Shown: piece after piece, positions 32,607-41,404 of the stretch | Layout of the letters: every line of letters begins with the position of its first letter | How positions within the stretch are numbered: the first letter of the stretch is position 1 | DNA from: Flavobacterium sp. SM15 | Lineage (GTDB): Bacteria > Bacteroidota > Bacteroidia > Flavobacteriales > Flavobacteriaceae | Length of the DNA: 64,000 nucleotides | Assembly (NCBI RefSeq): GCF_022012335.1 | Contig: NZ_JAKLTO010000003.1 | Span: forward strand, 248,001-312,000 | Direction: 5' to 3' | The notes under the pieces: generated by a model | What the model saw: the letters and a program-made list of their open reading frames with translations, nothing else | What the model was told of the DNA's origin: nothing | The model's database searches: none | Translations under genes and position numbers: made by a program

Positions 32607-33350
32607 TTAGGCTTTTTTACTTAAAAGTGTATTGTTTATCACGGAAAGAATTACGTAAAAAAGAATAATCATTGGAATAGCCAAGTACTGAAACACTACC
32701 AACAATAGTGCTGAAATTGCTAAAAAGAATACCTGAAGTTTGTTGTTCTCCCAACTGAAATACTTCACTTTCAAAGAAAACAATGGAATTTCCGCATTTA
32801 GCAAATAAGCGCTTAAAAAACTCAGTGCTACCAAAAAGTACGGATTGCTTAAAATCTCAGAAAGCCATTCGTATTGGTTAGCAAACAAAATCATTGGTAT
32901 ACTCATGATCAGCAACGCATTCGCCGGAGTTGGCAATCCGATGAACGAATCAGTTTGACGGGTATCGATGTTGAATTTCGCCAAGCGGAAGCAAGAAGCA
33001 ACCGTGATGACAAAACCAATATAAGGCACAATTCCCATGTAATACGTATCCGGTGTTAACGTATAAATATCCTGATTTTCCTGAATATCGGAAAGCATCT
33101 TATACATTACCACTCCCGGCACCACACCACTGGTCACCATATCCGCCAAAGAATCCAACTGAACACCTAATGGGCTTTGTGCATTGAAAATTCGGGCAAA
33201 AAAACCATCCCAAAAGTCAAAAAAGATTCCTAAACACACCAAGGAAAATGCTTCGTTGTAGTTTCCGTTAAACGCGTGAATTAGGGCTAATAATCCGCAA
33301 ATAAGATTTAAAAAGGTGATTAGATTTGGGATCTGTTTTTTAAACGACAT
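32607..33350 (-). CDS. pssA: CDP-diacylglycerol--serine O-phosphatidyltransferase
   Basis: 247 residues from the ATG at 33350 (MSFKKQIPNLITFLNLICG). It makes phosphatidylserine, the precursor of phosphatidylethanolamine. The CDP-alcohol phosphotransferase signature D-G-x2-A-R-x8-G-x3-D-x3-D is intact in DFWDGFFARIFNAQ followed by SPLGVQLDSLADM. Six to eight hydrophobic helices follow. A longer frame starting at TTG 33374 would begin inside the TAACTTTG promoter box and so is rejected. The GH25 gene follows after 6 nt. Confidence 0.93.
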   Translation of the reverse strand: MSFKKQIPNLITFLNLICGLLALIHAFNGNYNEAFSLVCLGIFFDFWDGFFARIFNAQSPLGVQLDSLADMVTSGVVPGVVMYKMLSDIQENQDIYTLTPDTYYMGIVPYIGFVITVASCFRLAKFNIDTRQTDSFIGLPTPANALLIMSIPMILFANQYEWLSEILSNPYFLVALSFLSAYLLNAEIPLFSLKVKYFSWENNKLQVFFLAISALLLVVFQYLAIPMIILFYVILSVINNTLLSKKA

Positions 33351-33371
33351 AGAATTTGTTTTTATCTGACA

Positions 33372-33379
33372 CAAAGTTA
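33372..33379 (-). promoter_or_regulatory. Candidate -7 box TAACTTTG for pssA
   Basis: TAACTTTG on the minus strand, 21 nt before the ATG at 33350. It matches TAnnTTTG and decides the start of pssA. Confidence 0.5.
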
Positions 33380-33443
33380 TACAATAAGTTAAATAAAATT
33401 GAGTTTACTATTTGAGATTTTTATAGCATCTTTGTAAAAATAA

Positions 33444-34520
33444 TTGACTTTGAAGAAAACCTACGCATTCCTACTCCTTTTCACCGGACTAATCACTTAC
33501 AGTCAGGCTATTAGAAAGTATTCCAATGAATTCATGAATATTGGGGTGGATGCTGCTGCGCTAGGAATGTCAAATGCTGTGGTTTCACATACCGGCGATG
33601 TTAATTCCGGCTATTGGAATCCAGCAGGTTTACTAAAAATGGAAGACCGTCAACTCTCCTTAATGCATGCCAGTTATTTTGCCAATATTGCCCAATACGA
33701 TTATGCCGGTTTTGCAATGCCGCTTGATGATCGAAGCGCTGTGGGAGTTTCCCTTATTCGTTTTGGGGTAGACGATATCCTAAACACAACACAACTTATT
33801 GACAGTCAAGGAAATGTAGACTACAACCGAATCAGTCTTTTCTCTACAGCCGATTACGGTTTAACGGTTTCCTACGCAAGAGCTTTACCTTTAGACGGCT
33901 TTAACTATGGGGTAAATGCCAAAATCATTCGTAGGGTGATCGGAAAATTTGCCAGTTCTTGGGGATTTGGTTTTGATTTAGGCGTACAATACCAAACACA
34001 GGACGAATGGAAATTTGGGTTAATGCTTCGCGACATCTCCACAACTTACAACGTTTGGGCCATCGATGAAGACGAGTACAAAAAAATAAAAGACGCTGTA
34101 CCGGGGCAAAACCAGGAACTTCCTGAAACTTCGGAGATAACCCTTCCTAAAGCACAGTTTGGCCTTTCTAAAAAATTCATCATCCGTTACGATTACAGCC
34201 TTTTGGCAGCAGCAAACCTGAACATGCAATTTGCAAGAACTAATGATATCATCTCCACCGATGTTGTAAGTATCGATCCTGCTCTTGGTTTTGAAGCAGG
34301 TTACATCGATTTGGTTTTCCTTCGTGCCGGAGTTGGTAATTTTCAGAAAATCACCCAGATTGACAATTCGAGTAATGTTAGTTTCCAGCCGAATATTGGT
34401 ATTGGATTCAAATACAAAGGCATTCAGGTGGATTATGCCTTAACCGATATTGGTGACCAGAGTGCGGCGCTGTATTCCAACATATTTTCATTAAAATTAG
34501 ATTTCAGCATTTTTAGATAA
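33444..34520 (+). CDS. PorV/PorQ-family outer membrane protein (PorV2-like)
   Basis: 358 residues. A signal peptide (KKTYAFLLLFTGLITYSQ) precedes a barrel of the UPF0164/PorV type: GVDAAALGMSNAVVSHTGDVNSGYWNPAGL is the family's opening signature, and the C-terminus ends in an alternating strand (IFSLKLDFSIF). PorV-type proteins carry T9SS substrates to the attachment complex; PorV2 forms are paralogues of unclear role. There is no ATG at the N-terminus: both TTG 33444 and TTG 33450 are possible starts, the second giving a MKKTYAF start typical of signal peptides. The DUF4105 gene follows after 1 nt. Confidence 0.8.
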   Translation: MTLKKTYAFLLLFTGLITYSQAIRKYSNEFMNIGVDAAALGMSNAVVSHTGDVNSGYWNPAGLLKMEDRQLSLMHASYFANIAQYDYAGFAMPLDDRSAVGVSLIRFGVDDILNTTQLIDSQGNVDYNRISLFSTADYGLTVSYARALPLDGFNYGVNAKIIRRVIGKFASSWGFGFDLGVQYQTQDEWKFGLMLRDISTTYNVWAIDEDEYKKIKDAVPGQNQELPETSEITLPKAQFGLSKKFIIRYDYSLLAAANLNMQFARTNDIISTDVVSIDPALGFEAGYIDLVFLRAGVGNFQKITQIDNSSNVSFQPNIGIGFKYKGIQVDYALTDIGDQSAALYSNIFSLKLDFSIFR

Positions 34521-34521
34521 T

Positions 34522-35652
34522 ATGAAATTCTTAACACGATTTGCAGTTTCCCTTCTGATAACCTTCCTTTCGGTTTACAAGATTCAGGCTCAAGCTCCAG
34601 TTCTTTCAAGTTCCGCAAAAATAAGCCTGCTTACTTGTGGAACCGGTAATGAATTATACTCAATTTACGGCCATACAGCCCTTCGTATTTGGGATCCTGT
34701 GAACCAAATTGATGTTGTGTATAACTATGGGACTTTTGATTTTCATACTTCGAATTTTTACCTGAAATTCATTAAAGGCGATTTACAGTATTTCGTTTCC
34801 ACAAGTTCATTTGCAGATTTCACCTATGCTTATGTGTACGACAATCGGGATATTTACGAACAGGTTTTAAACTTAACAGGACAACAGAAGCAACGGATTT
34901 TTAACGAATTAGACACCGTTTTAAGCTCGGAAAAACGATTTTACACCTACAAATTCATAGACCGCAACTGTACTACCATGGTTGCCGATTTAATTAACCA
35001 AGCACTTCCCGAGAAAATATCAACAAAAATACCCGATACTGAAAAAACATACCGCAACATCTTATACGGTTATTTGGATAATCATTTTTATGAAAATCTC
35101 GGCATTAACCTAATGTTCGGATTAAAAACCGACAAACAATCCGACAAACTCTTTCTCCCTATCGAATTAATGCAGGGCGTTAACTTATCCAAAAACAACA
35201 ACGGTAAATTGGTTTTGGAGGAAAAAACGGTGTTTAAAAAAATGGAAAACGGCGAAGGAAAATCACTTTGGAACAATTACATCACCTTTGCTCTAACAAT
35301 ACTTCTTCTGATTGCTTTATCAGGTAAAAGAAAGTTTCAAATTATCTGGCTTACCCTTTGCGGTTTATTAGGTCTTTTCTTTTCTTTAGTGGGGTGCTAT
35401 TCCTTCCACAAAGAAGTTTTATGGAACTACAACGTTTTACTGATGAACCCGGTGTTTTTATTATTGGTTTTCTTCATTGTAAAAAACAACACGACCTGGA
35501 TTAAAAGAACCATTATTATTTCATGGATTGCAATTGCGGTTTATACAGGATTTATCCTTTTGAAAGTTCAGCTTTTAATGATGCTTCCCTTGATTGTCCT
35601 GAATACGCTTACACTTTGGTATATCTGGAAAAATCTACCTAAAAAACAGTAA
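34522..35652 (+). CDS. DUF4105 domain membrane protein
   Basis: 376 residues. A signal peptide (about 1-23) is followed by a DUF4105 domain (about 30-175), marked by SLLTCGTGNELYSIYGHTAL, VVYNYGTFDF and YKFIDRNCTTMVADLINQAL. The conserved His, Cys and Asn in these motifs resemble a papain-like or NlpC-like active site, which is inference. Four or five membrane helices fill about residues 250-370. It is coupled to the PorV2-like gene by a 1-nt gap, so an envelope function linked to it is likely. The stop codon lies inside a 16-bp palindrome. Confidence 0.8.
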   Translation: MKFLTRFAVSLLITFLSVYKIQAQAPVLSSSAKISLLTCGTGNELYSIYGHTALRIWDPVNQIDVVYNYGTFDFHTSNFYLKFIKGDLQYFVSTSSFADFTYAYVYDNRDIYEQVLNLTGQQKQRIFNELDTVLSSEKRFYTYKFIDRNCTTMVADLINQALPEKISTKIPDTEKTYRNILYGYLDNHFYENLGINLMFGLKTDKQSDKLFLPIELMQGVNLSKNNNGKLVLEEKTVFKKMENGEGKSLWNNYITFALTILLLIALSGKRKFQIIWLTLCGLLGLFFSLVGCYSFHKEVLWNYNVLLMNPVFLLLVFFIVKNNTTWIKRTIIISWIAIAVYTGFILLKVQLLMMLPLIVLNTLTLWYIWKNLPKKQ

Positions 35653-35662
35653 ATCTTTACTG
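35647..35662. repeat. 16-bp palindrome spanning both stop codons, possible short terminator
   Basis: CAGTAAA-TC-TTTACTG is a perfect inverted repeat (7-bp arms, 2-nt centre). It contains the TAA of the DUF4105 gene (35650-35652) and the TAA of the convergent sugar transferase (35657-35659). The genes are 4 nt apart and no other terminator is seen. The stem is too weak and lacks a T-run, so terminator activity is doubtful. Confidence 0.4.
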
Positions 35663-37042
35663 CCCTCTGAAAAAAAGTACCGTACTCAATGTTTTGATAA
35701 CAATGTTGATATCCAAGAACAAACTGCGGTGCTTAATGTAATACAGATCGTATTGCAGTTTAATCAAACTATCTTCCAGAGTTTCTCCATAAGAATGTTT
35801 TACCTGAGCCCAACCTGTCAAACCAGGTTTGATAACATGGCGGGTTTGATAAAAAGGCATGATTTCTGCAATTTGCTGAACAAAAACAGGACGTTCCGGT
35901 CGAGGTCCAATAACTGCCATATCTCCTTTTAGAATATTTATAAACTGAGGAACTTCATCAATTCTAGATTTTCTTAAAAACCTTCCGAAAGGAGTAACCC
36001 TGCTGTCGTTAGCAGAAGCAAAAACCGCTCCGTTGGCCTCAGCATTAGTAACCATGGAACGAAATTTAAAGATTTTAAAGTTTTCGCCGTTTTTCCCAAC
36101 ACGTTCCTGTGTATAAAGCAATGGTCCTCTATTACCTATGAAGTTCCCTAACAATAACACCGGAAGTATAAACAACCCCGCTGCTAATCCTATAACAGAG
36201 ACCACTATATCAAAAAAACGGATACCGTATTGATACAAACGATTTTGATTGCTGCGACTAAATGGAAAATATTTATAAAAATCTTTTTCTGCATATTGTA
36301 CCGGAAGCCTATATGTACACGATTCATAAACCTGGGAATATTCCCTGATGACCACTCCGTTTTCTAACAAAAAAAGTAAACGGTCATATACTTCAACCGG
36401 CATTTCATCAGTGGCTTTATTTGCAATTACAATTTCTGAAATAGAATGATTTTGAATAAAACCTTCCAACTGTTCGATATCAACTTTTTCAAGTAAAACT
36501 TTTTTACGCTGAGATTCCTTGGTACTTAAATACCCTAAAACTTTATAATTGGGGTCTGCTTTTTCCAATTCGGAAACCAAACCTTCCACCGAACGATCAT
36601 CGGCAAGAAAAAGCACATTCTTATAAAAACGTTGTGAAGCCAGATACTTTTGATAAAGCATTCGCCAAAGAAATAAAGTCCCTAAAATAGCCACATAAAA
36701 AAACAAAATCTGCAAACGGTTTTTGGGAAGCGAAGGAGTAAGAATCGGAGTTAAAAGATAAACCAAAACAGTAGTCGTAGAAGTCAAAATGATACTTTTA
36801 ACAATCTGGAACTGATTTCCGGCAACCTGAAGGTTATACATCTCGAAAATCGATCCGAAAAACAACAGATAAAAGGCTAAAACAAAAGTCCAGTAGTAAT
36901 TGTGAATGGAAATTCTGAAATACCCAAACTCAAATTGTTTGCTTACAAAATACAAAGCCAGAAAAACCAAGGCAATATCAAAAGCCCGAAGGAGAATCTT
37001 TCTTTCAGAGATTTCAAAATGTATTTTTTTATGATTCGTCAT
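35657..37042 (-). CDS. Polyprenyl glycosylphosphotransferase initiating polysaccharide synthesis (WcaJ/WbaP type)
   Basis: 461 residues from the ATG at 37042 (MTNHKKIHFEISERKILLRA). It transfers a sugar-1-phosphate from a nucleotide sugar to undecaprenyl phosphate, starting each repeat unit. Four helices (about 20-110) precede a CoA-binding-like Rossmann domain (about 120-235); a further helix at about 265-285 leads to the bacterial sugar transferase domain with FKIFKFRSM, FLRKSRIDEVPQFINILKGD, MAVIGPRPERPVF and KPGLTGWAQV. A frame beginning at TTG 37081 is longer but less likely. It is the last gene in transcription order of the polysaccharide locus. Confidence 0.9.
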   Translation of the reverse strand: MTNHKKIHFEISERKILLRAFDIALVFLALYFVSKQFEFGYFRISIHNYYWTFVLAFYLLFFGSIFEMYNLQVAGNQFQIVKSIILTSTTTVLVYLLTPILTPSLPKNRLQILFFYVAILGTLFLWRMLYQKYLASQRFYKNVLFLADDRSVEGLVSELEKADPNYKVLGYLSTKESQRKKVLLEKVDIEQLEGFIQNHSISEIVIANKATDEMPVEVYDRLLFLLENGVVIREYSQVYESCTYRLPVQYAEKDFYKYFPFSRSNQNRLYQYGIRFFDIVVSVIGLAAGLFILPVLLLGNFIGNRGPLLYTQERVGKNGENFKIFKFRSMVTNAEANGAVFASANDSRVTPFGRFLRKSRIDEVPQFINILKGDMAVIGPRPERPVFVQQIAEIMPFYQTRHVIKPGLTGWAQVKHSYGETLEDSLIKLQYDLYYIKHRSLFLDINIVIKTLSTVLFFRGQ

Positions 37043-37164
37043 TCTATCCTTTTCTTTAATGCAAAATAATACTATTTCCAAAATCAGTCTCTACGACTGG
37101 ATGCATTTTTTTAATTTCAAACTAATGTATCGTACTCAAGCTGACTTTAAAACTTATTTGAAAG

Positions 37165-38175
37165 TTACCGTAACACTTTCTTCCAAAGCAACTTTACCTG
37201 CTCCCAGTCCCAAGTTTCAGCTTTACTTCTCCCAGAAACAGACAGTTTATTGGACAACTCTTCATCTGCAAGAAGTTTTTCTACAGCATTCACCATTCCC
37301 ATTACATCTTTGTCATTAACCAGAAGTCCCTCTTTTTCATTTTTAATCAAAAAAGGAAGACCTCCAACATTAGTTGATACAACCGGAAGCCCCAAAGCCA
37401 TTGCCTCCATAACACTTACCGGTGTATTATCAAGATGTGTGGTGTTTATAAAGATGTCATAATCGGCAGAAAGTTGCGTCCACTGAGTTTTTGAAAGTTT
37501 TCCCGTGAATTTTACCTCGCATTTTTTCTGTAATGCATAGTGCTCGCACAACTCTTTACTCCCATCTTTTTCAGGACCAACCATACACAAAGAGGCATTC
37601 GGATACCGTTCTTTAAGCTTACTTAAAACTTCAACTGCCATTTTAGGGTTATAAATCCTTGAAAAAGAACGTACCCATAACAATTTAGGTTGCAGCTTAC
37701 CTCGTTCTTTAAAAGGATAATTTTTAAGCTCAATATTGTTCGGAATATAAACCAAATTCGAAAAACCACTATCCTGAAAAACCTTAAACAGATAATTTGA
37801 AGGCGCTACATTTTTATAGGCATTTTTAAATACCATCTTGCAAAGCTTTGGGTTTTTCTTTAACCGCTTAGGCAAATTTCCTCCGTGAAGAATTGGAATG
37901 TATTTTTTCTTGAGCAGCCTGCACAGCTGACTAACCACAAAAGCGAACCAAAAACCAGTAGTACTGTAAGTATCAATTAAAACATAGCGAACTTTGCTTC
38001 GATTGTTCCAAGTGGCCCAGATCATATCCAGTAAACGCCATAATTGATTACTTTTTTCGGAAGAATAAACAACATAATATCCTTCCTGACTAAGAAGATT
38101 TCCCAGCGTTTCAATCGTAGTCACGTTGGCTCCCTGACCCGACAACTTGTTTCCTATATATAAAATTCCTTTCAA
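37165..38175 (-). CDS. Glycosyltransferase family 4 protein
   Basis: 336 residues, GT-B fold. The N-terminal half has the acceptor-side domain (GNKLSGQGANVTTIETLG, LLKKKYIPILHGGNLPKRL). The C-terminal half carries the nucleotide-sugar site with PKLLWVRSFSRIYNPKMAVE and the E-x7-E segment PVSVMEAMALGLPVVSTNVGG. It is a retaining enzyme adding one sugar of the repeat unit; the sugar is unknown. It starts 3 nt after the methyltransferase stop codon. The 122 nt between it and the sugar transferase start contain a small CAGTC/GACTG hairpin and no gene. Confidence 0.87.
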   Translation of the reverse strand: MKGILYIGNKLSGQGANVTTIETLGNLLSQEGYYVVYSSEKSNQLWRLLDMIWATWNNRSKVRYVLIDTYSTTGFWFAFVVSQLCRLLKKKYIPILHGGNLPKRLKKNPKLCKMVFKNAYKNVAPSNYLFKVFQDSGFSNLVYIPNNIELKNYPFKERGKLQPKLLWVRSFSRIYNPKMAVEVLSKLKERYPNASLCMVGPEKDGSKELCEHYALQKKCEVKFTGKLSKTQWTQLSADYDIFINTTHLDNTPVSVMEAMALGLPVVSTNVGGLPFLIKNEKEGLLVNDKDVMGMVNAVEKLLADEELSNKLSVSGRSKAETWDWEQVKLLWKKVLR

Positions 38176-38178
38176 AGG

Positions 38179-38856
38179 TTATTTCTTACTAGCGTAAAAC
38201 ACTTCAAATAATGTGAAAGGCCAAATCAGTTTCCCTAAAGTAACAACCTTAAATTTAGAAACAAAAACCTCCTTAATCCTTGCAATTGTGGTTTCATGAT
38301 AATGACCGGTAAAATCGTTCCCTGCCAATTTTCTACCAATCTTGTACAAAATATTTTCTGTCGGACCGGAAATCACAATATACCCATCTTGTTTAAGAAG
38401 TTTATTAAACTTATCCAGATAGGCCGGTAATTCGTTTAACGGAATATGCTCCAAAACATCAAGTGCCACAATGGCATCAAAAGAATTCGGTTCAAATTCC
38501 AAATGGAAAAAATCGCCTTGAATAAAATTAATTGAAGCTGGAAATTGGATTTTGGTTTTCAATAGCTCAACAGGTTTTAAATCTAAATCTAAAGAAGTCA
38601 GTTCAAAACCTTTACTGGCCAAATCGTATGAAAACACTCCTGTTCCACAGCCAAAATCAAGCACCTTTCCACCAGGTTTACAGTTTTTGGAAATAAAATC
38701 GGAAGCCAACTTAAGTCGTTTCCAAAAAATATGATCAATTACAGGGTTTTTATGTGCATAGGCCGGTAACGCAGCCTCAGAAAGCACTTCGTCTGTTCCC
38801 TGTGCATTAAGCAATTCGGTAATATTTTGTTTAAATATTTTTTTTGTTTTCTCCAT
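38179..38856 (-). CDS. Class I SAM-dependent methyltransferase
   Basis: 225 residues. The SAM-binding motif I is VLDFGCGTGVFSYDLASKGF (about 66-85), motif II acidic loop SLDLDLKP, then FIQGDFFHLEF and the ALDVLEHIPLNELP post-II region of methyltransferase type 11. It likely methylates a sugar or a lipid-linked intermediate, since it lies among glycosyltransferases. The upstream membrane protein gene ends 2 nt before its start. Confidence 0.82.
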   Translation of the reverse strand: MEKTKKIFKQNITELLNAQGTDEVLSEAALPAYAHKNPVIDHIFWKRLKLASDFISKNCKPGGKVLDFGCGTGVFSYDLASKGFELTSLDLDLKPVELLKTKIQFPASINFIQGDFFHLEFEPNSFDAIVALDVLEHIPLNELPAYLDKFNKLLKQDGYIVISGPTENILYKIGRKLAGNDFTGHYHETTIARIKEVFVSKFKVVTLGKLIWPFTLFEVFYASKK

Positions 38857-38858
38857 GG

Positions 38859-40442
38859 TTATAACTTGTAGAGACGATACTCTCCTATTGTTTTTACTAA
38901 TTCACAATCTTCCCAATGATTTTTATCGAGAATGTAATTTACTTTTTTATTTCTTAAAAATGCAGTTTTTTCTCTTGATGGCAGTTTTTCAAACCGAACA
39001 ATATCCTGATACCAAGCAACAAATTTTTCAGGGTTTCCTTCAATTAACATCCCTGCTCCTTTAGCATCCAAAACCACTGATCGGTTGGCTGCGCTCCTGA
39101 GAAGAAAATTGCCAAAGAAAACGGAATCATCAGGTGTTTGCTGCTTAACAAAAATGACCATTTTTTCAAAATCAACTTTGCCTTGATCGGTTATTTTTCC
39201 ATTAATTTTAAAACTTTGAGGCAAAATTGTTGCACAAATGTCGTCCCCGATAAAAGGCAACTTAGAAAAAGGCGCGGTCATCGAAAACACTAAAATTAGA
39301 ACAAACCCAAAAAGAGACTTCCTTTTAAGTGACTCCGAAATTTTAAACCTCTTGGCTAATTCGGTTAAAAGAAGAAAAAAACCTATTTCTAACAGTACAA
39401 GAATTAATTTCTGAAAACGTATCAACTGAAACGACATTCGCAAATTCTTATCTAAAAGCTCATTAACAAACTGTTCCAGGTAAACCACTCCATTAGCAGT
39501 TATAAAAATAATTAAGCCACTAAAAAAAAGAAGCTTAACAAGTTGCCTGTTTTTGGAAGAATCGAAGAAAGCAAAACAGATAAAAGTGGCTGCAAAAAAC
39601 AACAATACAGGCCTATTCCAAAGTTTTACAAACTCCAAAGGACTCGAAAAGAAAGGCGGCAACCTTAAATTAAAGGCCTGAGTAAAAAGCTGCTGATCCA
39701 CATTCAGATCCGATTTTATATTGGTTATATAAGTCATTACATAAGGAAACATTCCTATAAGACAGCAGATTATTGCTAAAATGAGTTCCTTCCAAAAAAT
39801 AACCGATTGAATTTTTTTCTGAAAATAAGCATCAATCAAGAAAATGCTAAAATAGCCAATCACAACTCCCACCCCAGTTAAAGGGTGAAAATTCACAATA
39901 AGTCCCAAAACCAATGCTGAAATTATAATTTTGAATTTTGGCAAATACAGATAGGCTAAAAAAGGCAAGGGAACCAAGGCCATAAAAACAGTTCTGGGCA
40001 TGATTGTCCAGAGGTCTGAAATACCCATCAGTTCTCCCCCCGGAGGCCAAAGAACGCCTCTAAAAAGCAACGAAGAAAACAATGCAATCCAGTAGTCTTT
40101 TTTAATGCTGTAAAATAAGAAAAACCAAGTAATCCCATAGAGCAAGTGGGTAAAAAAACTGGTCAGATTCAAGGCTTGAAAATAATCCCCTCCGGTTAGC
40201 TTTGCACAACTTCTTAACAGCTGAACATAAAACGGCGTATAGTATTTAACATCATTGACATCGTTTAAATACAAATCATTTTTAAAAAGCGCCGGATTAT
40301 CAATTTTTTTACAAATCGGAATGATATTGGCAAGGTCTGTGGAAACATCTAAAGCTCCTGCATTTCGGAAATCATAAAAAAAGCCGAATGCAAGCAACAG
40401 ATTTAAAAACAACACAAGCGTAATCCCTTTAAAACTCATCAA
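38859..40442 (-). CDS. Polytopic membrane protein, GT-C-like
   Basis: 527 residues with about ten hydrophobic segments up to residue about 405, followed by a soluble 120-residue C-terminal domain (VDFEKMVIFVKQQTPDDSVF to the end). After helix 1 the loop contains acidic residues (GALDVSTDLANI), a place where GT-C glycosyltransferases keep their catalytic Asp. Together with its position between a GT2 and a methyltransferase, a polyprenyl-phosphate-sugar-dependent glycosyltransferase is plausible but unproven. I do not recognise a named family. It overlaps the upstream GT2 gene by 4 nt. Confidence 0.65.
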   Translation of the reverse strand: MMSFKGITLVLFLNLLLAFGFFYDFRNAGALDVSTDLANIIPICKKIDNPALFKNDLYLNDVNDVKYYTPFYVQLLRSCAKLTGGDYFQALNLTSFFTHLLYGITWFFLFYSIKKDYWIALFSSLLFRGVLWPPGGELMGISDLWTIMPRTVFMALVPLPFLAYLYLPKFKIIISALVLGLIVNFHPLTGVGVVIGYFSIFLIDAYFQKKIQSVIFWKELILAIICCLIGMFPYVMTYITNIKSDLNVDQQLFTQAFNLRLPPFFSSPLEFVKLWNRPVLLFFAATFICFAFFDSSKNRQLVKLLFFSGLIIFITANGVVYLEQFVNELLDKNLRMSFQLIRFQKLILVLLEIGFFLLLTELAKRFKISESLKRKSLFGFVLILVFSMTAPFSKLPFIGDDICATILPQSFKINGKITDQGKVDFEKMVIFVKQQTPDDSVFFGNFLLRSAANRSVVLDAKGAGMLIEGNPEKFVAWYQDIVRFEKLPSREKTAFLRNKKVNYILDKNHWEDCELVKTIGEYRLYKL

Positions 40443-41404
40443 TTTTTAGCTTTTGGAGAATTAATAACATCGTATTGAATTGCCTGTAAAAGAAGCTGAA
40501 AGCCTAATATGATTGACAAAGTTATCAACATAATGGTTCCGGTTGGCGCAAATTTTTGAAGGGTGAAATAATGGTACCAGGTATAGCCCCCGAAAATAAG
40601 TCCGAAAAGAAATAAAGGCAACCCAAACAACAAATACAATGATCCGATATTAAAATCATACAGGAAATACTCTTTTACAATCCTTTTCACAAAAACCTTA
40701 AAAAGGTTTCGTGAGAATATTACCGGCATTTTCCATACCTGCATGCTTGATTTTTCATCGGCATAAATCGCAGGCATTGAAACATCTTTTATCCTGGTTT
40801 TGGTAAAATACAATTGTGCTATTAAAGAGGTTTCAAAAAAATAACGATCCGATAGCTTCGTAAAATCTACCGATTTCAAAACTGAAGTTTTAACTGCAAA
40901 AAAACCGTTGGTCGGATCAAAATTATTCCAATAACCTGTGGCCAATTTAGTAAGAAATGACAAAAACAGATTCCCGATTCTTCGCACAAAAGGCATTTTT
41001 TTCAATGAATTTATATCCCGAAAACGATTTCCTTTAGCCATCTCAGCCTTTTTCTTGATTATTGGCAGCAGCAAATCCGGCAAATAGGAAGTATCCATTT
41101 GATCATCCGAATCAATCTTTACCACAATATCAAAATTGTTTGCAATTGCGTATTGAAATCCTTTTTTTGTAGCACCACCAACCCCAAGATTCACTTCATT
41201 TTCAATAACCACTAAAGCGGTCTGAGCCTTTTTAACCGAATTCACTTCAGCAACGGGTAAAGGCTCCCTTCCTTTGTCGTCTACAATAATAACCGCAGAC
41301 ACATAATCCGGTAATTTAGAAACTACCTTAGCAATATGCTTTTCAGCATTATAATAAGGAATTACAACCGCAATCTTATAATTATAAAATTTATTTAGTT
41401 TCAT
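40439..41404 (-). CDS. Glycosyltransferase family 2, polyprenyl-phosphate sugar synthase-like
   Basis: 321 residues. The GT-A domain (about 10-230) has VVIPYYNAEKHIAKVV, the NLGVGGATKKGFQYAI segment and the metal site VKIDSDDQMD. Two membrane helices follow (about 250-310). This arrangement is that of dolichyl/polyprenyl-phosphate mannose or glucose synthase-like enzymes, which charge the lipid carrier with a single sugar. The adjacent GT-C-like membrane protein would be a logical user of that product. It overlaps both neighbours (4 nt and 14 nt). Confidence 0.83.
   Translation of the reverse strand: MKLNKFYNYKIAVVIPYYNAEKHIAKVVSKLPDYVSAVIIVDDKGREPLPVAEVNSVKKAQTALVVIENEVNLGVGGATKKGFQYAIANNFDIVVKIDSDDQMDTSYLPDLLLPIIKKKAEMAKGNRFRDINSLKKMPFVRRIGNLFLSFLTKLATGYWNNFDPTNGFFAVKTSVLKSVDFTKLSDRYFFETSLIAQLYFTKTRIKDVSMPAIYADEKSSMQVWKMPVIFSRNLFKVFVKRIVKEYFLYDFNIGSLYLLFGLPLFLFGLIFGGYTWYHYFTLQKFAPTGTIMLITLSIILGFQLLLQAIQYDVINSPKAKN

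Noticed and set aside
33351..33374. Longer PssA N-terminus starting at TTG 33374
   Set aside because: The TTG is part of the TAACTTTG promoter box; the ATG at 33350 gives the typical family start.
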